A stretch of 64,000 nt of DNA from Leucaena leucocephala. Taxonomy: Eukaryota; Streptophyta; Magnoliopsida; Fabales; Fabaceae. Within the stretch, counting starts at the first letter, position 1. Every line of letters starts with the position of its first letter. The DNA lies in the NCBI GenBank assembly GCA_037074615.1, contig CM073542.1, forward strand, positions 17,438,001-17,502,000. The letters are read 5' to 3'. Shown here piece by piece: positions 25,056-36,559 of this stretch. The notes under the pieces are model-generated. The model worked only from the letters and a program-made list of their open reading frames with translations. It did no database searches and was not told where the DNA came from. A program made the position numbers and the translations under genes.

Positions 25056-25329
25056 TGTTATGAAAAGTTAGTTAGTTAGCTACTGACAGTTAGTCATTTC
25101 TAATTTCCCGCCTATCCTCTTCTAAGCCTATAAATAGTTATCTTATAAAATGCAAAGATAGACATATATGACAATACAGTAATTCATTTCCATTCTTCCT
25201 CTTGTGTAGCTACTCTCCGTTACCCTCTGTTCCTCTCTTCTTCCCGATTACCCTCTGTTTCTCTTCTTTTTTCCCTATTATTTCCTCTTCTTCCTCACTC
25301 TTTATTAATCCTGATCAAATACCTTAACA
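25056..25329 (+). repeat. 3' LTR of the gypsy element (274 bp)
   Basis: A polypurine tract (TTGAGGGGGTA) directly precedes TGTTATGAAAAGTTAGTTAG. The LTR ends TACCTTAACA at 25329. It contains 'CTATAAATAG' at about 25128, a likely TATA box, and C/T-rich sequence downstream. The matching 5' LTR was not found, so the right boundary rests on the TG...CA rule alone. Confidence 0.65.
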
Positions 25330-26518
25330 TATACCAAGAATTGCATGGTTTTTTCATTTCTTCTTCTATGTGTATTATCTAGAGCACATTCCTTATGTTA
25401 ATAGTAGAAGTTTTCTTGAAGTCATTAATAAAAGTTTTACCCATTAGAAAGTTGGTGGATTAAATCAATCTGAGACTCTTTATCTCCTACCCGTGGTAAA
25501 GGTTTAGACCCATCGTTTCCATTGCAAAATATGTTGCTTATTGGATTTTCTTAATATTATAAATTATGGAACTATGGAATTTCTTTTTCTTTTTCTTTTT
25601 GCAAATAAGTAAGTCCTAAGGCATTATTGTACACTCCTCTTATGTTAGGGATTTTATGTACCTCCTCCGCACTTGTTATAGATCAAAACATATTTTCAAG
25701 AAGAATAAAAACTCTCAAGCTTTTTCTGATCATTCAACATGAAGAAAGCTTTTAATCGTGGTTTTATCTCATTTTATATGGTGAATTTTGTTTAGCTGGA
25801 TGGTATTTTTTTGAAAAAGAATGGGTGAAATAGCCTCATTTTGCTGTTATTAGTTATAATGTTGGTTGTTTAGTGTTTTGGGGTTTACTTGCCACTTAAA
25901 TGTTCAAGTAAAGTTTTTATGGACTATTTTTGTTAACATATCGTATATATTTCTAGAGGATGTCAGAATGTTCAGAATATTTGTCATTCAAGTTCAAGTA
26001 GTAAATTTTGGAGCATTTTTTTGGTCATGCTCTTAGCTGGAACTATAATTAATTAGCAAGTTTGAGAGTTAAACTATTAGTTATATTGTTGGTGCAGGGT
26101 GCTATAGCAATTTAAAGCCAATCATGTTAATGACGCTATAAATTTAGGACTTTGCTTCATCTGTTGTTAATCAATTTAGTGATGCTGTAAAAGGAAAAAG
26201 AAGAAAAAAATGAGATATTTAAGAAAGAATGAGAAAAGGTGAAACTGTACTTATTTGTGATATATTGCTTCATCTGTTAATCAAATTCTGTTGCTGGCCT
26301 TTGTCTAAGGTGGGGTGCAATGATGATGTATCTACTTGGTTATTTTCCCTCCTCCCAGTGTTTCTTTGCCGTGCAAATATTATTATTTGAAAGTGTGGGA
26401 CTAAGATTTTGTATCTAATTTAATTATTTCTAAACATTCATTTATGATTAAATAGAGTGCAAAAGTACATTCTACTTGTTATTGTTGGCATCATTCTCTT
26501 TGTTGTATGGAATGCAGG
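25330..26518 (+). other. Non-coding sequence upstream of the first recognised E2 exon
   Basis: This should be intron or upstream exon territory of the E2 gene. The mitochondrial presequence exons were not recognised here. A weak candidate is 'GATGTCAGAATGTTCAGAAT' after a TTCTAG acceptor near 25960, but it lacks a clear donor. The missing exons may lie further left, beyond the gypsy insertion, or may be lost. Confidence 0.35.
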
Positions 26519-26579
26519 GAGTTCTATTATCAAGAGATTACAAGGAAAACATGGAGGCGCTCTTTTTCTTCAGATAATG
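26519..26579 (+). pseudogene. DLST: E2 exon a: end of presequence region
   Basis: The acceptor is GGAATGCAG and the donor is ATG|GTGAGTTA. The exon reads EFYYQEITRKTWRRSFSSDN and ends in the first base of a Gly codon, completed by GA at 46356. The Arg-rich stretch followed by SFSSD is the usual sequence at the mature start of plant E2 proteins. The start was chosen at the AG; earlier exons are not visible. Confidence 0.8.
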
Positions 26580-27098
26580 GTGAGTTACTGACATGCCTCT
26601 TTCAATTTTTGATTTATACAAGATACTTCTTTTGTTCGTCATTTTCTTTTATTTCTTGAAGGGTAAATGCATGTATATATATTGGGCATTAAAGGGTAGG
26701 ACAATGGTGATTTGGTGGCATGATATTTTATATAGAGGAAAGCCTAATATAACTATTCAATTCAAATCATCTTATGAGATTTGTAGATCTTACTATTTAT
26801 ACTAATAATGATGCAATTAGATTGTTCTAACAATCGTAACAAACTAACAGATTATTAGCTAAATAATTATTGTTCCCTAAGATCTTAGAATTTTGAAACT
26901 TCATTGATCGTCCTTTGTATTGGGTCTAAAAGAACCTTTTGTACTAGAAGTCCGTGGTTAGAAAGAAATCCCTCAGTTGTAGAATCCTAGCACCATTGCC
27001 TAGTTACCGATGGCCTTTTGGATTGCAGCTTATAATGATGCGAATTCAACTAAACTCGCTATCTTTGGAACACATTTAGCCCTGCTTTCTAGACTACC
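26580..27098 (+). other. Left remnant of the giant E2 intron
   Basis: Intron sequence from the exon a donor to the left end of copia element C. No gene was seen; an open frame at 26593-26805 has no recognised content. The last 44 bp (27055-27098) recur in diverged form at 33300-33343. Confidence 0.5.
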
Positions 27099-27289
27099 TG
27101 TTGAAGATATTGGGATTAAATGAAGAGAGATTATAGGAGATTATGATTATGATTCTATTCCCTAATTCATTCCCAAATACCCGCTGTAAATCCCACCTAT
27201 TGTGGGATCCTATATATGTAGTAGAATAGCAGCAACAATGTATAGAAATATACATAACCTTTTCTATCTCCCTTCCATCTTGGCTGCCT

Positions 27290-28110
27290 TCTTGGTAGAA
27301 TCCCTCTACCGACTGTCCCTGAGGCATTCGCTCTGTTACGAGATGAAGAATCCCGTCGCTCGGTGATGCTTACTGATCATATAACTCCACGGCCGCTATC
27401 TACTGAAGCATCTGCTCTTGCTACTCGCGCTGAATCTGGAACTAGAAGAGAGCGTCCTCAGTGTGACCACTGCAAGAAGATGGGCCATACCAAGGACACC
27501 TGTTGGGACCTCCATGGGAAGGCCCTCGACTGGAAGCCAAAATAGCGATGATCGAAGAGCTATCTCATCGACACCTATGGATCAGAAGACATATGCCCAA
27601 TTACAACAGGCCCAATTCAACACGCCATGAGTCCACTCGCTTCTGGGCCAGTGTACATGTATTCTCTTGGGCTAGCGCACGTGTGTCCATTCCCTGCAGG
27701 CCTAAACCACTCTAGCCCAAGTCAATCATTCCTTATAGGCCTAATACATCCTAGCCTAAGTTATGCATCAGACCCACTTAGCGCTGTTCTTGAGAGATTA
27801 ACTAATCTTGAACATCAATCTCATAAGCAATAACCCACTACGAGTATGGTTCAACGAGGTAACTTCTTTAAAGCTCTTGCTACCATTAAAAGCAAGAATA
27901 CAGGTCCTTGTTGGATAGTTGACACAGGTGCTTCTAATCATATGACTGACGATGTCTCATTGTTCTCTACATATACCCCTGCCACATCTAGACTCAGTTA
28001 AAATTGCCGATGCCTATGATTCTATGGTCGTTGGTAGTGGAACAATTAATGTGTCCACTTCTCTCACACTTCATAATGTTTTGCATGTTCCAAAATTAAA
28101 ATGCAATTTA
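27290..28110 (+). pseudogene. Copia gag end and protease of element C
   Basis: The gag C-terminus (about 27290-27545) has a complete CCHC zinc knuckle, CDHCKKMGHTKDTC. A stop follows at 27543. The protease segment from about 27848 has the intact active-site motif CWIVDTGASNHMTDD near 27911, but a frameshift shortly after (about 27990) and stops remove the rest. In C these motifs survive although the front of gag is gone. Confidence 0.8.
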
Positions 28111-28311
28111 TTATGTGAGTAAGTTAAATAAGCAGGAGCGATATCATACTGATTTCTTTGCCACTTATTCTATATTTTAGGATTTATTTACGGGGATGAC
28201 GATTGGTATTGTTAAGGAATTTGATGAACTTTATTACCTAAATGATTGTCCCCATCTAGCATCGTCTCTTTGTAATAAAGTGTCTCTCCCTAAAACTAGT
28301 GAATTGGAGCT

Positions 28312-28960
28312 ATGACACAAAAGATTAGAGCATCCTATCTTTCATTATGTGTAAGATGTTCCCATCTATTTATCAAAATAATAATTCTGAATTTTATTGT
28401 GACTCATGCGAATTGGCCAAACACCATCACACCTCATTTCCTAACACCTCCTATCGTCCCTCAAAACTTTTTTCCATTATCCACAGTGATTTGTGGGGTC
28501 CATCTCAGATTCCTAACCGTACCCAAACAAAATGGTTCATGACTCTTATTGATGATCATGCCCGTGTCAGCTGGGTCTTCCTTCTTAAGGACAAAATTGA
28601 AGTTTATCAAACATTCATTGACTTTTATCATATAATCCGTACCCAGTTATACACCAAAATTAAAACCCTTCATACCGATAATGGTACTGAGTATTTCAAT
28701 CATTCACTCTCCACCTTCCTTAATGCACACGGTATCCTTCATAAGAGTTTCTGCCCACATAGTCCTCAACAAAATAGGGTTACTGAACATAAGAACATGC
28801 ACCTTCTAGAAATTGCATGAGCTCTTCTCTTTAGTAGCACTGTTCCTACCTACTATTGGGATGATGCCATCCTCAAGGCTACCTTCCTAATCATTAGAAT
28901 GCCTTACAAACCCTTATCCTTCCAAACACCCCTCCAACCTACCCTATCTTACAAATAACC
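28312..28960 (+). pseudogene. Copia integrase of element C
   Basis: 'YMCKMFPSI'-like sequence and 'CDSCELAKHHHTSF' (pre-integrase zinc-binding part) are followed by the core. The core has the first Asp in IIHSDLWGPS, the second in LHTDNGTEYF and the Glu in RVTEHKNMHLLE, all present in one 157-codon stretch (28347-28820). A stop after LLEIA ends it. The Asn-Arg-Val in QQNRVTEHK replaces the usual Asn-Gly-Val. The domain would join element DNA to the host chromosome. Confidence 0.82.
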
Positions 28961-29479
28961 TACCATTACGAGTCTTTGGTTGTACCACTTTTGTTCACCT
29001 ACACCATTCTAATAAACTAGACCATAAATCTGTCAAGTGTATTTGCCTTGGCCCTGCAGGACACTAGAAGGGGTACAAATGTTTCAATCCTGTCTCTAAA
29101 TGTCTCTACATTACTTGTGATGTCACCTTCCATGAAAATGTTCCCTTCTATCCCTCCTCTTCAGTTCAGAGGGAGAATTGGAGTAAACCTCATATTACCC
29201 AAACAGACACCAAACCCATGTACCCCCAATATGAACCTAATCGAATCTATACTCTTGAAAATACCACACATAATGAGCCAACTAAGGAGAATAACAGTTC
29301 AGGGGGAGACACCAACAGATAGGGACAAGTTTACACCTAGAGAAACATGGACATGATAGGTAATATACCTCAAGTAACTGATACAGCCCAAGAATCTGAA
29401 CCAAGAGTAGGTCTTGACCATACAAATGAAGAGAAAAATGAGGACCTTGACCTTTCTATCATAGTAAGGAAGCAATAAA

Positions 29480-32400
29480 GGTCCTGTACCAGACACCCCA
29501 TAGAAAGGTTTGTCTCTTATCAGGCTTTGTCATCAAAACATTATGCTTTTGTATCTCACCTTGATCAAGTTAGGATACCAGAAAGTATAAATGAGGCCCT
29601 TGATAGTCCTGAATGGACAAAAGTAGTAATGGCAGAAATGGAGACCCTAGAAAGTAACAGAACATGGGAAGTGGTTGACCTACCTAAAGGCAAAAAAGCA
29701 GTGGGCTGCAAGTGGGCATTCACCCCAAAATATTACGCTGATGGGACCCTTGATAAACACAAAATAAGATTAGTGGCAAAGGGTTTCACACAAGTGTATG
29801 GTATAGACTACACTGAGATATTTACACCAGTAGCAAAACTCAACACAATCAGGATCCTACTCTCACTAGTAGCTAACCTAGACTGGCCGTTACACCAGTT
29901 GGATGTCAAAAATACATTCTTAAATGGAGACTTAAAGGAAGAAGTGTACATGAAAATACCTCCTGGATTCCCTGGGAAAAAGGAAAACTGAGTGTGCAGA
30001 CTGAAGAAGTCACTGTATGGCTTAAAACAATCTCCTTAAGCTTAGTTTGAAAGGTTTACCAGGGTACTTAAATCTCAAGATTATACACAAGGACAAGGTG
30101 ACCACACCCTATTTTTTAGACACCTGAATGGGAAAATTGTGATACTGGTAATATATATGTTGATGATATTGTTCTCACAGTTGATAATCCTGTAGAAATT
30201 GATAGGATTAAAAGGGCACTGAACAAAGAATTCCAAGTTAAAGACTTAGGAAAAATAAAATACTTCCTAGGTATGGAAGTTGCTAGATCGGTAGAAGGAA
30301 TTAGCATCTCGCAGAGAAAGTATATCCTAGATCTCTTAAAAGAAACAAGCATGCTTGGATGCAGACTAAGTAACACTCCTATACAAGCTGATAAAATAGG
30401 TGATAATGAAGACCTAGGGAAAGCTGTAGATATGGGGAGATACTAGCGTATGGTAGGTAAGTTAATCTACTTATATCACTTTACCAGATATTGCTTATGC
30501 TGTCAGTATGGTGAGCCAATATTCTCATGATACCAAACAAAAACACTTGAACGAAGTTTACAGGATCCTCTGATACTTGATGGGCTCTCCTGGGTTAGGC
30601 TTATCATTCAAAAAATCTGATAACAAGAATATGGAAATGCTAACAGATGCCTGACTGGGTAGGAGACAAAGATGATAGACGATCTATCTCAGGATATGTT
30701 ATATATGTTTGGGGAAATTTAGTTACTTGGTGTAGTAAAAAGCAAGGTGTGGTTGCTAGAAGCTGTAAGGAATTGGAAGACACGCAGCGGAAATAAACTT
30801 TAAAAATTTTCCATTCCTTGCCAGGATCTGCCGTATGTGTTTAAGTCAAGTGGAAAGAATCCTTACCCTTAGTGTTGCTCAGCGAATTTCACAGCTTCTC
30901 TACGTGGGTGGTGATCTCTTTCCGATCACAAGAAGTCGACGCCTCAGGTCGGCTTCCTCTACTGGTATCCACACGAACAGCGTTCCAACCACGAACGACG
31001 TGCTAGCGTCTCCTGTCCCTCCAAGGCTTTCACAAGTCTCCGTCTCTATTTCGGCAGTTTCTTGTCTGCAAACCTTTTGCAGATTCCGTTCGGCCTTTTG
31101 TGTTCTATCTTATTTTCAAACGTAGCTCCTCCAATCAGATATAGAGGATGCTATGCGTTTTTCCACCTGACCTAATTGGATTTTGGAGTTAATCTTATAT
31201 TAATTCCGAATTGATACAATATCATATATTGTATAATTTTATAAGAAACTAATTAAATAAAATAATATTAAATCCGTCCCACAGATTTAATTACTTATTT
31301 ATTTAACTTTAAATAAAGATGAGACTGAGTTATATTTGATTTATTCCCATAAATCAAATTTGAGATATCCTATCAATTTAAATTTCGAATTTCAAACGTG
31401 ATAGAGATTTAATTTATCCTTATAAATTAAATCTTATAAATATCTCTTATATGAGATATCCTATCAATTTGAATTTCGAATTTCAAACGTGATAGAGATT
31501 TAATTTATCCTTATAAATTAAATCTTATAAATATCTCTTATATGAGATATCCTATCAATTTGAATTTCGAATTCAAACATGATAGGGATTTAATTTATCC
31601 TTATAAATTAAATCTCATATATCTCATATATATAATATATATATATATACGAATTTATATATATACGAATATAAATATAAATAAATATATATATACATTA
31701 ACCTGGATCTTTCATTGAATCTGGACATGTCTTAGATTCAATGAATCTGGACATCATAGCTCGTGTTGGGCTATTTTGTGTGCGACCCTGTAGGCCCATA
31801 TGAAGTTGGCAGTGGGCCATTTGCTATACTAGCCCACAAGTCGCAAGCGGTCTCTAGCAAGACATAACAACTACCCAAATCATATGAGGATCGATAAACG
31901 ATGTAACCTTTTATACAACCATATCATGTCCCTTCTGTCACGCGATATTTTGGTCATGGATGAGGCATGGATAATGTCATCCTCCTATTCCCGACCGTTA
32001 CTTTCTCGATCCCTGAGTAGTCTGACTATAGAAATGGAACTACCTTTCCATTACAGTATGGCCATACATTTCTCAGACTCACTCATCGAGGGGCCCAGTA
32101 ATATCTCTCCACGAATGTGAGGGACAAATTCCATCTTGACCATTCACATTCCTCCGCATGAAAAACCACTAAGCCCAAACATAGTCTTTATGATCACTCG
32201 GTCAAAAGTGACTTTTGACTAGGTCAAAGCTGAGCGTTTTGTCATGTAGGAATCCATGATGATCTCAGGTCAAAGGGCATATTGACATGGTTTGTATATG
32301 AGAGAAGCTTATGACGTTACCCATGCAGTTCTCTCATAGCGGGTCGGTCCAACACCCTGTACTCTTACATGTGCTTATGACTTTGATTTATATCTCTATA

Positions 32401-32944
32401 CATCTTCAAAGTCATACTGGTCTTATTTCATCTGTGCTCCCACATAGATGATCGACCAGGGACATTTAGGATAATATCATGAATTATCCAAGGATGGTCA
32501 TCATAGTAAACATGCAAATAATATGATAACTCAATTAATAAATTCATAAATCAATAATGTTCATAAGACAATGATTGGCCCCTAGGGCACGATTTCCAAC
32601 AGAAGCAGCGCAGAAGCTGAGTTTAGAGCTATAGCTTTAGGAATCTATGAAGGTCTATGGGTGAAACGAACACTAGAAGAGTTGAAGATGCCGATGAAGC
32701 TTCCCATTAGACTACATTCGGACAACATGGCAGCAATTAATATGTCACATAATATGATAGAACAAAACATGTGGAGATAGATAGACATTTCATCAGAGAA
32801 AAGATTGATGCAGGAACAATTGACCTCAAATATATCCCTTTAAAATAACATATAGCTGACGTGTTTACAAAGGGATTGACTCGAGATAAGTTTGAATATC
32901 TAGTTGGCAAGTTGGACATGATAAATATCTATGCTCCAACTTGA
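29480..32944 (+). pseudogene. Copia reverse transcriptase and RNase H of element C
   Basis: The RT fingers and palm are open at 29527-29991 (AVGCKWAFTPKYYADGTLDK, GIDYTEIFTPVAKLNTIRIL, LDVKNTFLNGDLKEEVY). A stop follows at 29990. The YVDD box is still encoded near 30158 but in a shifted frame. RNase H continues with 'DDRRSISGYVIYVWGNLVTW' around 30670-30730 and 'VVARS', breaks at the inserted solo LTR (30764-32601), and resumes with 'SSAEAEFRAIALGIYEGLWV' and 'HSDNMAAINMSHN'. The frames show that D inserted into a formerly continuous RNase H region. Confidence 0.82.
30764..32601 (-). mobile_element. Solo LTR D of the element-A family
   Basis: The plus strand reads TGTAAGGAATTGGAAGACAC at 30764 and CACGATTTCCAACA at 32601, with a perfect target duplication GAAGC at 30759-30763 and 32602-32606. 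It is 1838 bp and holds three 90-bp hairpin repeats (about 31370-31625). It is nested in the RNase H of element C, so it is younger than C. Confidence 0.95.
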
Positions 32945-33221
32945 GGGGGAGTGTTGAAGATATTGGGATTAAATGAAGAGAGATTATAGGAGATTATAGA
33001 GGGAGAGATTATAAGAGATTATGATTATGATTATGATTCTATTCCCTAATTTATTCACAAATATTGGTTGTAAATCCCACCTATTTGCTGTAAATCCTAC
33101 CTATTGTGGGATCCTATATGTGTATATAAATGTAGCATAATAGCAGTAACAATGTACAGAAACATACAGAACCTTTTTTATCTCCCTGTTATCTTCATTG
33201 TGGTCGATATGTCAGCTCACA

Positions 33222-34909
33222 CCACCCAAAAGTTTATCATACAAAACTAAAGTATCTGTATTCATGTTGGTTTTTACATACAGAGTATCTATATTCACAC
33301 GCTATCTTTGGAACTATTGAGCCCTGCCTTCTAGACCACCCAACAAGCACTTGATCGAAACCTCATTTAGCTTAGTGGAGAAGATTTCACCTACCACAAA
33401 CCATGATCTTGAATCAATAGGTACAGATTTCTAGGTATTCTTCTGCTTTGCAATAAGCGTAGCATTGATAATTGATAAAGCTTGGGGTCTATCTCTTCTT
33501 ATGTTATTCATGGCACTTCTTACTGGTATGAGATGTGATCGACACTAGTCAACGTGTCTGAGATTGGAGAATACCAAAAGTCAAGATGAAGACAATGCTT
33601 GTAGTCCTTGTTCAAAACTCACCTTAATGACTTCTCCAGTTAAGATGTTTGATGCTTTGAATTGCTCTAGAGGACAGGTTTTGGAGGTGAGAAGTTGACA
33701 ATCTTGGCCTCATTTGATTTTAAAATGGCACTGACAGTACTGGGTAACACCAACGGTTTAGGTTCTAATATAATTGCTGAAACAAAAGGTGTTTCTTCCA
33801 TTGATACTCTTGTTTTGATATCATTCATTGCAGCTCCTCCATCTATTATATCCTTTGCTTTTGGCTTTCCTTGCTTATTCAACTTGGCCAAGAAAACATC
33901 AGTAGCCTGTAAAGGTTTTCATTGACCTACTGGATCTTTTAGAATTATTACCACCCTCCAAGAATAATTTCAAAGTCTCTATACTATTTGGCTTTTCATT
34001 TTTGTCACCACTGTTAACTTCATAATCCTCATATTGTGCACAAGCTTGCTGAGCTTAGCTTCTACCCAAAACTTCTTTTCCCCATTTATGGAAACAAAAC
34101 TGCTTCAATACCAGTTGATATGTTGCTGAATGTAACACACTTGTATAAAAGTCAAATCACCCTGTTAAACTTGTAAATCCTCCTATTTACACTAACATGG
34201 ATATAATTGAACCATTCTAAATATCTTAACAAACCAACATATTAGATTTAACTATTAATGCTAACTAATACAATTCCCATGTAACAAGATTTGTTTTAAT
34301 TACTATCTTAGCGATTGTCTATGTAATTTGAATAGATCTTTTGAAATTAGGATTTTGAATTTGACATTTTTAGGAAAATTACAGTAAAAGGAAATTAGAT
34401 GTTGAATGGGACTAACATATACTATCAATTATAAACATAAATTTTTGTAATTAAGCATGACCCCCGAAATATTATGATCAGCTCCCACAATAAAAAAACC
34501 AAAATAATGTTTAAGCCATTAGTTGTTTTATCTTATCCAATTAAAACAAACCAAAATGATGAGAAGATTTGTACTCTGTTTATGATCCTGTCAAATGGAA
34601 GTTTACTCAAAATAGTGATAGGATTTATTCTTTTATGGTTCCTAACATCACAAGTAAGCAAAAATACTGAGATGATTATTCTTTGATGCATACGCTTCCC
34701 AAAAATAATAACTAAACCAATATTAAGACAATTTATTTTTTAAGCAAAACCAAACAAAAATGCGACAATTTCATCTTTAAATGTTACATGTAGAATATAA
34801 ATAAACAATTTAAGTAGTTTATTATTATAATAGTATTAGATATTCTGTGATATTATGATTAGATATCATAATATATATATTGTGATATATCAGGATTAGA
34901 TATATATCA
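33222..34909. other. Middle remnant of the giant E2 intron
   Basis: Sequence between copia elements C and E. It holds the diverged copy of the 44-bp segment (33300-33343), an antisense exon-like segment (33623-34135) and AT-rich sequence with GATTAGATAT motifs next to element E. The same GATTAGATAT style continues after E at 41603, perhaps an older LTR split by E. No other gene was seen. Confidence 0.45.
33623..34135 (-). pseudogene. Antisense exon-like gene fragment with consensus splice sites
   Basis: On the minus strand the segment is bounded by an acceptor (TGTTACATTCAG, 34136) and a donor (ATTAAG|GTGAGTTT, 33622). It is 513 bp (171 codons) and reads coding-like in pieces: TYQLVLKQFCFHKWGKEVLG, then SIETLKLFLEGGNNSKRSSR, then DVFLAKLNKQGKPKAKDIID, then EQFKASNILTGEVIK. 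A stop after GRS, a TGA after FTGY and at least two frame changes break it. The protein was not identified. The unusually exon-like layout suggests a fragment of another host gene, either carried in by a transposon or left from an old duplication. Confidence 0.5.
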
Positions 34910-35164
34910 TGTGGTAATATTATAATATTATAATATTGGTATTAGTAGTATAATAATATTAGGATATTATAGTTAGAGATATTATTGTTATTATTAGAAT
35001 CATATCAGATTTGATTTAGGTGTAGTTATGAGGGATTTGATTTTGTATAGCTAAGATCTTGGGGTATCTCATCTTATCCCCAAGAATTGTGTATATATTT
35101 GATTCATATGCCAAAGGAATAATCATTGGACATTCAAATCAATCAAAGTTCTGCATGGTATCAA

Positions 35165-36420
35165 AGGCAACACTATCTAAGCTACCGTGAAGTCGCTGCA
35201 ACCTGCTCCTACAACCCTTCCATGTCGTCTACAGGTTTTGACCAAAGGAAAGTTGTCGACACTCCCTACGGGTTGAGTACAAGTGTCGATGGGGTATCAA
35301 GTGTCCATGTTTCAATTGTGTTAGACAAGCTCACCTTGACCAATTATCAAGACTAGGCTCAAGCGATCAAGAACACAGTTAGTGGTCACGGGAAACTCGC
35401 CTATCTGACCAGTGACGTGAAAAAACCAGCGAATGAAGCTTCTCCCGAGATGCAACAATAGACCATTGACAACCACTTGATTTCTTCTTGGCTTATCAAT
35501 TCCATGTCTCCCATCATTAAATAAAGCTTCCTGTATCTACCCACAGCATAAGTCATTTGGGTAGCTATCCGTGACTCATTTAGTCACTAAAAACCATTCA
35601 CACATGTTCAATCTACCATGCAGTACATGGCAGTGCATTCAGGGGACCTGTGGAGTGCACGAATACTGGCTGGATCTCGTTGTATTCTGGCAAGAACTGG
35701 ATCTTCTTGACGATGATGAATAGGACACTCTTGCAGATGTTGTTTGCAACCAGAAGAGGATTGAAAAAGGTAGGATACTTCTTTTTCTTGCAGGTTTGAA
35801 TGCTGAATTTGATGCTATCAGGGCCAGAATTCTCAGCAATATCACGCTACCATCATTCTTAGAAACTTATGCCGAGGTACGAAGAGAAGAGTCCTGACGT
35901 GAGACTATGTCTATTGACTCTACACAACATCTTCCTGATTCCACTATTTTTGTAAGCAAGCATGACAGTCCTGATACTTCTGGTAAGTCTTAACCCACCT
36001 GTGAACACTGTAAGAAGGTGGGACATACTCGTAAAAAATGTCAGGATATCTATGGCAAGCCAACTGATTGGAAGCCTTGCAAAAATAAACCTTAGGCTCA
36101 CCAGGCCTTAAATGAATCAGCATGTGCACCATCCCCATCTGAGCCATTTACATCTTTCAGCCAAGAGCAACTCAACCAGATTGCAAGTATGTTCAGAACT
36201 CTTCAAGTCAAACAAAAACCTCACAGGTCTATGTCAATGGCTCACAAAGGTATAATTCTTGTTGCTTTATATACCTCCCTTCTTCCCTTAAAGTGGATTA
36301 TGGATACAGGGGCCTCTGATCACATGACATCAAATGCAAAGATGTTTGTCACCTACTAGCCTCTAGCAGGAAATAAAAAAATTACTACTACTACAGGGAC
36401 TGCTTCATCCATAGTAGGCA
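35165..36420 (+). pseudogene. Copia gag and protease start of element E
   Basis: The gag frame runs through 'SIVLDKLTLTNYQD' then stop, 'AQAIKNTVSGHGKLAYLTSD', then more stops near 35460, 35520 and 35550. Several fall where Trp or Gln is expected. A complete CCHC knuckle, CEHCKKVGHTRKKC, is at about 36000-36045. The protease active site KWIMDTGASDHMTSN near 36294 is intact. The frame then breaks at a stop near 36358. Confidence 0.8.
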
Positions 36421-36559
36421 TCGGTTCTTTGACTCTTTCATACTCTTTACATCTTGAATCTGTCCTTCATGTTCCTCATTTAGCTTGTAAGTTGCTTTCT
36501 ATTAGCAAATTGACCAAACAAGCAAACTACTCAGCTCATTTTTACTCTACTCATCGTGT

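Larger units (their letters stand above)
21130..25329 (+). mobile_element. Decayed Ty3/gypsy chromovirus
   Basis: Domains occur in gypsy order on the plus strand. Gag C-terminus: 21149-21340. A zinc-knuckle-like CFYCHEKFTRDHRC near 21510. Protease with a broken active site near 21750 (LIDNRSTHNF instead of Asp-Ser/Thr-Gly). Reverse transcriptase 22449-23249, RNase H about 23215-23560, integrase about 23790-24530, and a chromodomain-like tail 24850-25000. The element ends in a short LTR at 25056-25329. No 5' LTR copy was recognised upstream, so the left end is approximate. Confidence 0.8.
27099..33221 (+). mobile_element. Copia retrotransposon C, split by solo LTR D
   Basis: The left LTR starts TGTTGAAGATATTGGG at 27099 and the right LTR is 32952-33221. 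The flanks read CTACC (27094-27098) and CCACC (33222-33226), an imperfect target duplication. The left LTR runs only to about 27287, then joins late gag directly, so the LTR end, primer-binding site and most of gag are deleted. Protease, integrase, reverse transcriptase and RNase H follow in copia order with many stops. RNase H is interrupted by the solo LTR 30764-32601. It is the same family as element F (41852). Confidence 0.88.

Noticed and set aside
25950..26000. Additional 5' exon of the E2 gene (GATGTCAGAATGTTCAGAAT region)
   Set aside because: It has an AG before it but no clear GT donor, and the similarity to E2 presequences is too weak.
33695..33925. Plus-strand open frame of 76 codons
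   Set aside because: It is antisense to the exon-like minus-strand segment 33623-34135, which has splice sites and a more protein-like composition.
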